Assembly: GCF_001942255.1 (NCBI RefSeq)
Contig: NZ_MKKC01000070.1
Location: 1-64,000, forward strand
Length of the DNA stretch: 64,000 bases
Reading direction: 5' to 3'
From: Nocardiopsis sp. CNR-923
GTDB taxonomy: Bacteria; Actinomycetota; Actinomycetes; Streptosporangiales; Streptosporangiaceae
Part shown: piece after piece, positions 56,327-64,000 of the stretch
How positions within the stretch are numbered: position 1 is the first letter of the stretch
Layout of the letters: each line of letters opens with the position of its first letter
The notes under the pieces: model-generated
Databases searched by the model: none
The model's input: the letters and a program-made list of their open reading frames with translations, nothing else
What the model was told of the DNA's origin: nothing
Program-made: the position numbers and the translations under genes

Positions 56327-56839
56327 TCAGATGCCGAACGGCGCAGCGTAGCGGACGGTTCCGGTCGGCAGCGGGTGGCCGTCGTCCAGGGCGAGGGCCA
56401 TGAGCGCCTCGTCGGGAACGTCGACGCCCAGGCGGATGCCGTGGGCGGACGCGCGGCCGAAGCCGAACCGCGGGTAGTACGTCGGGTGTCCCAGGACGAT
56501 GACGTACCGTTCGCCCCTTTCCTCGGCCGCCGCGAGCGCGGCGTGGACGGCCGCGGACCCGGCGCCGGCCCCCTGCGCCTCGGGAAGGACGGCGCACGGG
56601 GCCAGGCACAGGGCGGGGACGTCGTCGATGTGGCAGCGGGTCAGCAGCGCGTGGCCGACGACACGGCCGTCCGGACCCGTCGCGACGAGGGACAGGCCGT
56701 CGATCCAGGCGGACGCGTCGGCGCGCAGGGCGTCGACGAGGTCGGCCTCCTCGTCGCGGCCGAAGGCGGCGCGGTTGACCTCACGGATCGCGGCGACGTC
56801 GGCGCGCGTCTCGGCGCGCGTGGTCCAGGTGCCGTTCAT
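56327..56839 (-). CDS. GNAT N-acetyltransferase, YhbS-like
   Basis: 170 residues; EADLVDALRADASAWIDGLS, acetyl-CoA site VLPEAQGAGAGSAAVHAALA and YVIVLGHPTYYPRFGFGRAS with HGI are the YhbS/COG3153 pattern. Predicted cytoplasmic acetyltransferase; substrate unknown. The DMT transporter frame upstream overlaps its start by about 60 nt, suggesting coupling or an over-extended transporter frame. Confidence 0.93.
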   Translation of the reverse strand: MNGTWTTRAETRADVAAIREVNRAAFGRDEEADLVDALRADASAWIDGLSLVATGPDGRVVGHALLTRCHIDDVPALCLAPCAVLPEAQGAGAGSAAVHAALAAAEERGERYVIVLGHPTYYPRFGFGRASAHGIRLGVDVPDEALMALALDDGHPLPTGTVRYAAPFGI

Positions 56840-57986
56840 GGATGGTCGAGAACCGTTCTGGAGCGGTGTTCGCGGCCGTTCCCCGCGAGCTCACGCTCCC
56901 AGCGGGGCGGGCGAGGGTCAGGCCACGGACCGGGACGTGGACCGGGACGCTGTGCCGGTGGCCGTGGGCACGGACGTCGGCCCCGCCTCCCCGTTCCCCG
57001 TTGCGAACACGAACGCGTGTCACGTTACCAGCCCAGGTCCGGCCGCCCCGTGTCCGCCAACCACCGTCTGGCCCGTCCCCGTTCCGGTCAGCTCGGCATG
57101 GCGTTACGGCGCTGGTCGCGTCCGCGTCCGCCCCGGTTCGCACGGTGTCCTGGGGAACGGTGAGCAGGCGGATGCCGTACGCGGCCAGCAGGGCGCTCAC
57201 CAGCGCGACCGCGCCGCCCATCCAGCCTCCCGCGTAGGACTCACCCATGAACGCCACCCCGACCACGGAGGCCGCGACCGGGTTGGTCAGCGTGGTGATG
57301 CCCAGGGGCGCGCCGAGGTCCATGCCCTGGTAGGCGGCCTGGGCGAGGAACAGGCCGAGGACCGCGATCACGGGCGTGGCCAGGGTGGCGGGGTGCGCCA
57401 GACCGGCGGCCCCGGTGTCGGCGATGACGGCGACGGACGTCTTGACGGTGGCGGAGGAGACCCCGAAGGCCACCCCGGCGGCCCCCGACAGAAGGTAGCT
57501 GCGCCACGCCGTCGACGGGACCCGGCCCGCGCCCCACGCCGTGACCAGTAGGAGAGCGGTCGTGCCGACCCCGACCAGCACTGAGTCGGGCGTGTCGAGC
57601 ACACCGCCCTGGCCGTTGGTGACCGACACCGCGAGCAGCGCGCCGAGCGCCACGACCGTGAACGCCGCGCCGCGCCACTCCGCGCGGCTCACGCGCCGTC
57701 CGCCCAACCTGGCCGACCACGGGACGCCGAACACGAGCACGAGGACGCCGAGCGGCTGGATCACGGTGAGCGGGGCGAAGCTGACCGCCGCGACCTGAAA
57801 CCCCGCGCGTCCCCCGTTGAACACCAGCGACACCCACCACAGCGGGTGGCGCAGCAGGTCGGCCACCTGGCGGCGGTTCGTGAGCGGAGCGGTCACCCGC
57901 ACGGCCAGTCGGCGCTGTGCCACCGCAGCCGCCGTGTAGGCCGAGCAGGACAGGAGCGCGAACGTGATCCCCAGCCAGATACCCAT
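56781..57986 (-). CDS. DMT-family (EamA-like) membrane transporter
   Basis: About nine TM helices in the first 280 residues (MGIWLGITFALLSCSAYTAA, LTVIQPLGVLVLVFGVPWSA, LGITTLTNPVAASVVGVAFM, GGAVALVSALLAAYGIRLL) make this a drug/metabolite transporter. The remaining 120 residues are basic, low-complexity and overlap the GNAT gene, so the native stop has probably been lost to a frame error near 57150. Start ATG 57986. Substrate unknown. Confidence 0.8.
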   Translation of the reverse strand: MGIWLGITFALLSCSAYTAAAVAQRRLAVRVTAPLTNRRQVADLLRHPLWWVSLVFNGGRAGFQVAAVSFAPLTVIQPLGVLVLVFGVPWSARLGGRRVSRAEWRGAAFTVVALGALLAVSVTNGQGGVLDTPDSVLVGVGTTALLLVTAWGAGRVPSTAWRSYLLSGAAGVAFGVSSATVKTSVAVIADTGAAGLAHPATLATPVIAVLGLFLAQAAYQGMDLGAPLGITTLTNPVAASVVGVAFMGESYAGGWMGGAVALVSALLAAYGIRLLTVPQDTVRTGADADATSAVTPCRADRNGDGPDGGWRTRGGRTWAGNVTRVRVRNGERGGGADVRAHGHRHSVPVHVPVRGLTLARPAGSVSSRGTAANTAPERFSTIHERHLDHARRDARRRRRDP

Positions 57987-58214
57987 GCGGACATCCTTGC
58001 GCTCGGTCGCGCGCCCGTGCGGGGCGGGGTCCGATCCTCTCCCGGAGCGTCCGATCCGCGCTGGTCGGAGCGGGGCGGCTGGTCGTGGACCGCAGCCGGG
58101 TGCGCGGAGCTCAGTACCCGTGTGCGGCTCCGGGCGGATCGGGGCCGACGGAGGCGGGGGCGACGCGGGTGGCGACGGCGACGGCGATGGCGTCCGTCGC
58201 GCCCGGCCTCCGGG

Positions 58215-59186
58215 TCAGTCGCGGCTGGGGACCGCGCCGCGGTAGAGGGCGGCGACCACGTGCTCGATGTCGGGCTCGCGCAGGGTCAGGTCGGCGACGT
58301 CGTGCCGCTGTGTGACCTCGGAGATCACCGACGCCGGGTTGGCCGACAACTCCACCCACTGCCGGGGGCCCTCCACCCGCACGCAGCGGCCGCCCGGAAC
58401 CTCGATCGGCGGGGCCGGGGCCGCCAGGTCCACGACCAGGACACGGGGCGTGGGCACACTCGCGCGCAGCCCGGGCAGGTCCCCGTCGTAGGCCAGCCGT
58501 CCGTGGTCGATCACCACCACCCGTCGGCACAGCCGTTCGACGTCCCCCAGATCGTGCGTGGTCAGAAGGATCGTGGTCCCCTCCTCCGCGTTGAGCCGGA
58601 GGAGGAACTCGCGGATCGCGGACTTGCTCACCACGTCCAGTCCGATGGTCGGCTCGTCCAACACCAGCAGCCGGGGCCCGTGCAGGAGCGCCGCCGTCAG
58701 GTCGCCGCGCATGCGCTGGCCGAGGCTGAGCTGGCGCACGGGCGTCGCCAGGAACGGGCCGAGCTCCAGCAGGTCAGTGAGTTCGGCGAGGCGCCGCGCG
58801 TGGTCGGCGGCCGGGACCCGGTACATGTGCCGGGTCAGTCCCAGGCTGTCGCGCAGCGGCAGGTCCCACCACAGGGTGGTGCGCTGGCCGAACACGACGC
58901 CGATGCGCGAGGCCAGCCGGGTGCGTTCGCGGGAGGGCTCCAGGCCGGTGACCCGGACGCGGCCCGAGGACGGAGTGAGGATGCCGGTCAGCATCTTCAT
59001 CGTCGAACTCTTGCCCGCGCCGTTGGGCCCCAGGTAACCGACGATCTCGCCCGGCTGGACGCTGAGGGTCACGTCGCGCACGGCGCTGACGGTCCGCTTC
59101 CGCCGTCGGAGGAAGGGGCCCTCGCGGAGGACGAAGTCGCGGCCCAGTCCGACGGCCTCGACGATGGGAGGGTGGTTCGCGGTCAT
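58215..59186 (-). CDS. ABC-2 transporter ATPase (COG4586-like)
   Basis: 323 residues with Walker A GPNGAGKSS, signature LSLGQRMRGDL and Walker B LLVLDEPTIGLD, His-loop LTTHDL, plus a C-terminal accessory domain. ATPase of a three-gene exporter with the two permeases just upstream (59190 and 60010), all minus strand and nearly abutting. This trio (ATPase with two ABC2-type permeases, COG4586/4587/3694) is of uncertain substrate, often linked to drug or lipid export. Confidence 0.93.
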   Translation of the reverse strand: MTANHPPIVEAVGLGRDFVLREGPFLRRRKRTVSAVRDVTLSVQPGEIVGYLGPNGAGKSSTMKMLTGILTPSSGRVRVTGLEPSRERTRLASRIGVVFGQRTTLWWDLPLRDSLGLTRHMYRVPAADHARRLAELTDLLELGPFLATPVRQLSLGQRMRGDLTAALLHGPRLLVLDEPTIGLDVVSKSAIREFLLRLNAEEGTTILLTTHDLGDVERLCRRVVVIDHGRLAYDGDLPGLRASVPTPRVLVVDLAAPAPPIEVPGGRCVRVEGPRQWVELSANPASVISEVTQRHDVADLTLREPDIEHVVAALYRGAVPSRD

Positions 59187-59189
59187 GGG

Positions 59190-60017
59190 TCAGCTCCCGG
59201 TGGATCGGTAGCGGCGCAGCCCGGCGCGCCAGCACAGGGCGGCGACCGAGCACATGAGGACGGCGGCGACGGGCGGGGCGAAGCGGAGCGCGTCCGGCAG
59301 GCCCGTCGGGTCGGGGCGGCCGAGCAGGAACAGGGCTGGCTGCCAGCTGACGAAGGCCAGCGGGACCACGAAGGTCACCGAGCGTACGACCTCTCGGCCG
59401 TAGACGGCGAGCGGGTACTCGGTCAGGGCCTGCCCGCCGTAGGTGAGCGAGTTGGCGGCCACGTGCGCCTCGGGGAGGACGAACTGGACGCACGCGCCCG
59501 CGACCCACACGGCGCAGCACAGGGCGGTCGCGGAGACCAGCAGCGCGGGAAGCGCCAGCACGCGTGCGGGCGTCCAGTCGACGTCGCACGCGACGAGGGC
59601 GACGGCGAGCGCACCGGCGGCGGGCACGACCTTGCCCAGCCGACGCGGCGTGAACTGGTCGGTGGCCAGTAGCACGAGCGTCGGGACGGGGCGGATCAGC
59701 ATCGTGTCGAAGGCTCCGGAACGGATGTGCCGACCCAGGCGCTCCACCGATCCCATGAGCATGTCGGCGCACCCGAACGCGGTCGCGGACAGTCCGTAGA
59801 CCAGGAGCCCCTCGTGGACGCCGAATCCGGCGAGCTCGCCCGCGTGGCCGAAGACGATCAGCACCCCAGACATCTCCGTGAGCGCGCCCAAGGAGACGAA
59901 CACGGTGAGCAGGACGAGGGATGTCGGGTACTGGGCCAGAGCCCGGCACCACGTCCACGCCAGGCGGACGTAGGCGCGCGGCGGACGCAGCGCGCGGATC
60001 GTGAGCGGTTCAGCCAC
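59190..60017 (-). CDS. ABC-2 transporter permease, copy 1
   Basis: 275 residues from GTG 60017, about six TM helices (TSLVLLTVFVSLGALTEMSG, LALPALLVSATALCCAVWVA, PVAAVLMCSVAALCWRAGL). ABC-2 type permease of the COG3694 kind, lacking other domains. It overlaps the preceding permease by 8 nt and ends 3 nt before the ATPase start: one operon. Confidence 0.9.
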   Translation of the reverse strand: MAEPLTIRALRPPRAYVRLAWTWCRALAQYPTSLVLLTVFVSLGALTEMSGVLIVFGHAGELAGFGVHEGLLVYGLSATAFGCADMLMGSVERLGRHIRSGAFDTMLIRPVPTLVLLATDQFTPRRLGKVVPAAGALAVALVACDVDWTPARVLALPALLVSATALCCAVWVAGACVQFVLPEAHVAANSLTYGGQALTEYPLAVYGREVVRSVTFVVPLAFVSWQPALFLLGRPDPTGLPDALRFAPPVAAVLMCSVAALCWRAGLRRYRSTGS

Positions 60018-60810
60018 CCTGGACCACCACCCTGCGCGTCGCCCGGGACGTCGCCAGCGCGCCGAGGGCCAGGAGCACGACGGCCCAGAACACCTGGAGG
60101 GCCAGACCGCCGACCACGCTCCCGCCCGGCAGGGTGTCCTTTCCGAGCAGGATCTCCGCGGGGATCTGGATCATCGACGCCCACGGCAGTAGCCGCAGCA
60201 CGTCGCCCACCGTCGTCGGGAACAGGGCGAGCGGCAGCAGGGTCCCGGCGGCCACTGGCCCCAAAAGCCCGGCCGCGGCCCACACGCCCCGGGTGTCGGT
60301 GAGCCAGAACCCCGCCAGCGCGTACAGGTAGCGCAGCGCGAAGGCGACCACGGCGACCAGGACGAAGGAGACCAGGACGGCGGCCCAGCCGAGCAGTCCG
60401 TCCGGGTAACGCAGGTCGAACAGAAGGACCCCGACGCCGAACGTGGGGACCGAGCGGAAGACGAGCTGGAAGGCCGCTCGGCCGAGGTCGTCCGCCAGCC
60501 ACCAGGTCTGGAGGGACACCGGGCGCAGGAGGTCGATCGCCACCGCCCCGTTGCGGACGCGGTCCTCCAGGTCCAGGGGCGGGCCCATGACGGCGGACAC
60601 GCCGAGCAGCGCCTGGGCGACGAACACCTGCGTGACGGCGTCGCGCGCGTCGTAGCCGTTGATCTCGGGGCGGGCGGCGAACAGCGCGAGCAGGACCGTC
60701 GCGTTGATGACGCCGAAGACCGCGTTGGTCAACACGTGCGCGACCGTGGCGGCTCGGTAGGTGGAGTAGCGGCGCAGCCCTCGGGCGAACACCGCGCGGT
60801 GGACACGCAT
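60010..60810 (-). CDS. ABC-2 transporter permease, copy 2
   Basis: 266 residues from ATG 60810; six TM helices (ATVAHVLTNAVFGVINATVL, LLGWAAVLVSFVLVAVVAFA, GGLALQVFWAVVLLALGALA). Related to but distinct from the downstream permease (COG4587 kind); the two form a heterodimeric membrane channel with the ATPase. First gene of the three-gene operon. Confidence 0.9.
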   Translation of the reverse strand: MRVHRAVFARGLRRYSTYRAATVAHVLTNAVFGVINATVLLALFAARPEINGYDARDAVTQVFVAQALLGVSAVMGPPLDLEDRVRNGAVAIDLLRPVSLQTWWLADDLGRAAFQLVFRSVPTFGVGVLLFDLRYPDGLLGWAAVLVSFVLVAVVAFALRYLYALAGFWLTDTRGVWAAAGLLGPVAAGTLLPLALFPTTVGDVLRLLPWASMIQIPAEILLGKDTLPGGSVVGGLALQVFWAVVLLALGALATSRATRRVVVQGG

Positions 60811-61080
60811 GGGTGTGGCTCCTGGCGGATCGAGACCGTGCTGGGGTGAACGTCCGGTCTCGGCGCCGGGGCGGGGTCGCCTGGGCGAGACCGGATCCGG
60901 CACGTCCCTGATCTCGCACAGGTCCGGGTCGCCGCGAGGAAGTGACGCTAGCACAGGGTCACGGGGCGTGCGAGGGTTTCGCGCGGACGGCGACGGCGCG
61001 CCGAGGCCGGCCCCCGGCCGCGTCGGCGCCGACTGGCCCGGATAGCCTCCGACTGCCGAGCGGACGGGGAGGGACAGCTG

Positions 61081-61851
61081 GTGACGTCGACGACTGCGGG
61101 GACGGCCGGAGGCGGTCGGAAGGTCGTGGTGCTGACGGGAGCGGGGTCGGGTCTGGGCCGCGAGATGGCCCGGCGCCTGCTGGCGGACGGGCACTGCGTC
61201 GTTCTGGCGGGGCGCAGGCGTGCGACGCTGGAGGAGACGGCGGGCGGGCGCCCCGGCGCCGTGGCCGTGGAAGCCGACGTGACCTCCTCGGACTCCGTGC
61301 GGGAGCTGTTCGACGTGGTCCGGGAGCGGTTCGGCCGGGTCGACGTGCTCGTGAACAACGCGGGGGTGTTCGGCCCGAGGGCGTCGGTGGACGCGATCAC
61401 GGACCAGGACTGGGAGCGCACGCTGGCCACCAACGTGACCGGCTCGCTGTATTGCGCGCGCGAGGCGGTCCGACTGATGAAGGAGCAGTCGCCGAGCGGG
61501 GGCCGCGTCGTCAACAACGGGTCGGTGTCGGCGTACGTGCCGCGCCCGCTGAGCGTGGCCTACACCGTCACCAAGCACGCGGTCACCGGGCTGACCGCCG
61601 CGATGAACCTGGACCTGCGGGCGCACGGGATCCCGTGCACGCAGATCGACGTGGGCAACGCGGCGACGCCGATGGTGGCCGACTTCGGCGTCGAGGCGTT
61701 GCAGGCGGACGGGTCCACGCGCGCCGAGCCCACGATCGACCCGGCGCACGTGGCCGACATGGTCGCCCACATCGTCTCCCTACCGCTGGACGTGTCCGTT
61801 CCGCGCGTCACGGTGATGGCCAGGGAGATGCCGTTCGCCGGGCGGGGGTAG
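61081..61851 (+). CDS. Short-chain dehydrogenase/reductase (SDR)
   Basis: 256 residues from GTG 61081. Cofactor motif TGAGSGLGREMA, NNAGVFGPRASVDA, catalytic Ser in NGSVSAYVPRP and YTVTKHAVTGL (YxxxK). A classical NAD(P)-dependent SDR; substrate unknown. The next gene on the opposite strand ends inside its 3' end (overlap about 44 nt). Confidence 0.94.
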   Translation: MTSTTAGTAGGGRKVVVLTGAGSGLGREMARRLLADGHCVVLAGRRRATLEETAGGRPGAVAVEADVTSSDSVRELFDVVRERFGRVDVLVNNAGVFGPRASVDAITDQDWERTLATNVTGSLYCAREAVRLMKEQSPSGGRVVNNGSVSAYVPRPLSVAYTVTKHAVTGLTAAMNLDLRAHGIPCTQIDVGNAATPMVADFGVEALQADGSTRAEPTIDPAHVADMVAHIVSLPLDVSVPRVTVMAREMPFAGRG

Positions 61852-62179
61852 TCACCGCGGGTGGGGCCCGTGCCGCGCTCCGCCCCGAGCCGGACGGGGG
61901 GTGCTCAGACGCGGCCGAGCGGGCCGGACCGGTCCGCTCCGGCCGTTCCCGGCGGGCGACGCGGGCGTGACCCCAGGTGACCAGGGCGATCACCAGCAGG
62001 GCGAAGAAGGCGTTGCTGCCGTACTTGAGTAGCGGCGCGACCGGTTCGCCCAGGGGCTCGACCACGAACGACACCAGTCCGTTGGCGACGAGCGGCGCCC
62101 CGGCGACCGGGACGGTGCGCAGGACGGCCGGGAGGAAGGAGGCGTCGGCGATCGCTGAGGGCGCCGTGCCGCCCCTCAC
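61808..62179 (-). CDS. Small membrane protein, tentative
   Basis: GTG 62179 behind GGGAGACC starts a frame of 123 residues with a hydrophobic segment AVLRTVPVAGAPLVANGLVS and a strong TM helix YGSNAFFALLVIALVTWGHA followed by a basic patch. The C-terminal 50 residues are low-complexity and overlap the SDR stop. No family known. Call rests on the TM helices and ribosome site only. Confidence 0.45.
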   Translation of the reverse strand: MRGGTAPSAIADASFLPAVLRTVPVAGAPLVANGLVSFVVEPLGEPVAPLLKYGSNAFFALLVIALVTWGHARVARRERPERTGPARSAASEHPPSGSGRSAARAPPAVTTPARRTASPWPSP

Positions 62180-62324
62180 GGTCTCCCGCGCGGTCGCGGT
62201 TTCGTCGGTCCGGTCCGCCCGATCGCGGAACCGCGCCGGCGCCTGACCCGCACGGATGGGACCGAGTCGTCCACAGGCACGGATTCGGTGAGGAAAACGC
62301 CGGGCGCGTGGGTAGATGTGACGT

Positions 62325-63086
62325 ATGGCAACCCCTCTGTCACCTCCCGTCCGAAGCCGTCCCCTCGCCCGCGCCGCCGTCCTGGCCCTGGCCGCGTCGT
62401 GCGCGCTCGGGACCGGTGCCGTCCTGATCGCCGCTCCGGCGTATGCCGCCGCGCCGGGCACAGCCGTCCCCGCCCCCGCCACGCTCTCGCCCGATCTGCG
62501 GGAGGGCGACTCCGGCGCCGACGTGACCGCGCTCCAGGACCGGCTGAACGAGCTCGGTTACTGGACCAACGGTGTGGACGGCGAGTTCGGCTACCACACG
62601 GAACAGGCGGTCATCGCCCTCCAGAAGGCCGCCGGGATCGCCCGGGACGGCATCGCCGGTCCCGATACCGAGAACGCCCTCGACCGGGGTGTGCGCCCGT
62701 CCGCCGCCACCTCCTCCGGCGAGCTGCTGGAGATCGACCTGGACGACCAACTCCTGCTCGTCGTCTCCGACGGCGAGGTCGACCGGATCATCAACACCTC
62801 CACCGGATCGGGACAGCCCTACGAGAGGTGGGACGGTACGGAGGCCGTCGCCACCACGCCCACCGGAACCTTCGCCGTCTTCCGCGAGGTCGACGCGTGG
62901 GACCCGGGGCCGTACGGGGCGCTGTACAGGCCCAAGTACTTCAACGGCGGGATCGCCGTTCACGGCTACCCGAGCGTCCCCGCCCAGCCCGCCTCGCACG
63001 GCTGCGCGCGGGTGAGCATGGCCGCGATGGACTGGTTGTGGGAGAGCGCGACGATGGAGGTGAACACCACGGTGGTCGTGTACTGA
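62325..63086 (+). CDS. L,D-transpeptidase with peptidoglycan-binding domain
   Basis: 253 residues: Sec signal peptide (LARAAVLALAASCALGTGAV ... APAYAA), PG_binding_1 domain (LREGDSGADVTALQDRLNEL-GYWTNGVDGEFG), then YkuD domain with catalytic HGYPSVPAQPASHGCARVSM. Exported; forms 3-3 cross-links or anchors proteins to peptidoglycan. ATG 62325. Monocistronic. Confidence 0.93.
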   Translation: MATPLSPPVRSRPLARAAVLALAASCALGTGAVLIAAPAYAAAPGTAVPAPATLSPDLREGDSGADVTALQDRLNELGYWTNGVDGEFGYHTEQAVIALQKAAGIARDGIAGPDTENALDRGVRPSAATSSGELLEIDLDDQLLLVVSDGEVDRIINTSTGSGQPYERWDGTEAVATTPTGTFAVFREVDAWDPGPYGALYRPKYFNGGIAVHGYPSVPAQPASHGCARVSMAAMDWLWESATMEVNTTVVVY

Positions 63087-63391
63087 CGGGCGGTTCCCCG
63101 GTCCGTGCCGGGAGGGACACCGCACCTGGCGGTGTCCTGTTGGTGTCCGAATTCCTCGCCGTGTCCGGTCGGATCGCTGGCGACGTCGCCCGCCCGCGGG
63201 CGGTGGAGGGCCGCGCCGAGCCGAGGGACGCCGTGGTCGGGGGCGGAGGTCGTCATCGTGGTCCTCGGGAGGCGGGTGCGGATTCCCGGGCATTCCCGGC
63301 CGTGCCGGCGATCGAGGCCAGACCTCGGGTATGGGCTGGTCGGGGACGTGTTCGCCCGCCCCCGACCGGTCACGAACACGAGGAGGACCGC
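63087..63391. other. 305-bp interval, no supported gene
   Basis: Contains the promoter and leader of the partial PP2C-like gene. Around 63100-63145 GGGACACCGCACCTGGCGGTGTCC forms a short hairpin, a possible terminator for the L,D-transpeptidase gene. Nothing else recognised. Confidence 0.4.
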
Positions 63392-64000
63392 GTGCCCTTC
63401 CGGATCGCCACGGAGCCCGGCCGACTCGACCGCCCGAACGAGGACTTCGCGGCCGTGAGCGCGGACTGCGCGGTGCTGTTGGACGGCGTGACCGCGCGCC
63501 CGGACGACGGATGCCGCCACGGGGTGGCGTGGTTCGCCCGGTCCCTGGGCGGTTTGCTGCTGGCCGGCGCGGACGCGGGACGCCCCCTGGACGAGGCCCT
63601 GGCGGAGGCGATCGCGGATGTGTCCTCGCTGCACGGCGGCGCCTGCGACCTCGCCAACCCCGGGACGCCGTCGGCGACCGTCGTCGCGGCACGGGTGCGC
63701 GACGGTGCCCTGGAGTACCTGGTCCTGTCCGACTCCGTGCTGGTGGCCGAACAGCCGGAGGGCGTGCGCGTGGTCGCCGACACCCGGCTGGACGAGATCA
63801 GGGAACGGCTGTCCGCCGCATCGCGGGTCGCCGGGGCGGCCCGCGATGCGCGGGGGGCGGCGTTCGACCGGGACGGGGCGGGTCTGACGGTCGGTCCGAT
63901 ATCCAGTATCGAGGCATACCGCAACGTGTCCGGCGGCTTCTGGACGGCGGGCGCCGACCCGGCCGCCGCCGACGAGGCGCTCACGGGGACCTGCTTCCGG
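63392..64000 (+). CDS. PP2C-like phosphatase family protein (cut by window end)
   Basis: GTG 63392 behind GAGGAGGAC opens a frame that runs off the window (203 codons). VPFRIATEPGRLDRPNEDFA, VLLDGVTARPDDGCRHGVAW, ANPGTPSATVVAARVRDGAL, EYLVLSDSVLVAEQPEGVRV and FWTAGADPAAADEALTG match a PP2C-related family common in Streptomyces and relatives, in which metal-site Asp residues (PNEDF, LLDGV) are kept. Whether it is an active phosphatase is not known. Confidence 0.8.
   Translation, partial: MPFRIATEPGRLDRPNEDFAAVSADCAVLLDGVTARPDDGCRHGVAWFARSLGGLLLAGADAGRPLDEALAEAIADVSSLHGGACDLANPGTPSATVVAARVRDGALEYLVLSDSVLVAEQPEGVRVVADTRLDEIRERLSAASRVAGAARDARGAAFDRDGAGLTVGPISSIEAYRNVSGGFWTAGADPAAADEALTGTCFR

Overview
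The window is high-GC, gene-dense chromosomal DNA from an actinomycete. Support: an actinobacterial inositol-1-phosphate synthase, GTG/TTG starts, leaderless-type promoters, DUF6507/DUF6243/DUF6153-type proteins, tRNA-deaminase-associated proteins, and a Streptomyces-type integrative element remnant. Protein character suggests the Streptosporangiales/Nocardiopsis neighbourhood, but that is inference. Several gene sets usually found on the origin side of actinomycete chromosomes are present (rpsF-ssb-rpsR-rplI-dnaB, ffs-dnaX, recR-lysC-asd); no dnaA/dnaN or oriC is seen.

Layout. 1-10 kb: IS982-type transposase tail, ino1, a class A penicillin-binding protein, the rpsF-ssb-rpsR-rplI operon, a Tat-exported amidase and a MATE/DinF pump. 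10-15 kb: divergent region with DnaA-box-like sites, dnaB interrupted by a 426-residue intein, then an ABC-F gene with a leader peptide and operator upstream. 15-20 kb: small membrane/hypothetical genes, upp, two tadA-associated genes, tadA and tRNA-Ser(CGA). 20-23.7 kb: decayed actinomycete integrative and conjugative element (AICE) beside that tRNA: repSA and integrase remnants, a two-TM protein, Pra and overlapping accessory genes. 23.8-33.6 kb: PadR regulator, 2,4-dienoyl-CoA reductase, tRNA-Ser(GGA), SRP RNA, dnaX, tandem repeats, TetR regulator, isoaspartyl methyltransferase-like gene, decayed OYE/MerR pair, ybaB, recR. 33.7-43.4 kb: lysC-asd, GntR/UTRA regulator, pyruvate dehydrogenase operon (E1 alpha-E1 beta-E2) with an FCD-type GntR regulator and a palindromic operator on its probable promoter. 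43.4-52.5 kb: PAP2 protein, a doubly truncated monooxygenase/TetR pair, a DUF6507 - polymorphic toxin - immunity cluster, a copper-type multicopper oxidase pair and a TnpB remnant. 52.5-64 kb: AGCS symporter, nadE, GNAT, DMT transporter, three-gene ABC-2 transporter, SDR, L,D-transpeptidase and a PP2C-like gene cut by the window end.

Data quality matters here. At least fifteen loci, including essential dnaB, dnaX and ssb, change reading frame without losing homology. Most changes equal one missing base in a GC-rich run, on either strand. I read these as sequencing/assembly deletions and annotate such genes as single CDSs with approximate shift positions. True decay is called separately where whole domains are missing (int, repSA, OYE, monooxygenase, the TetR at 45 kb, TnpB).

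Most notable: the ABC-F gene with a TTGACT/TATCGT promoter, an overlapping palindrome and a seven-codon, nearly leaderless upstream ORF followed by alternative hairpins, the layout of ribosome-mediated attenuation; and the toxin-immunity operon with a WXG-like N-terminus.
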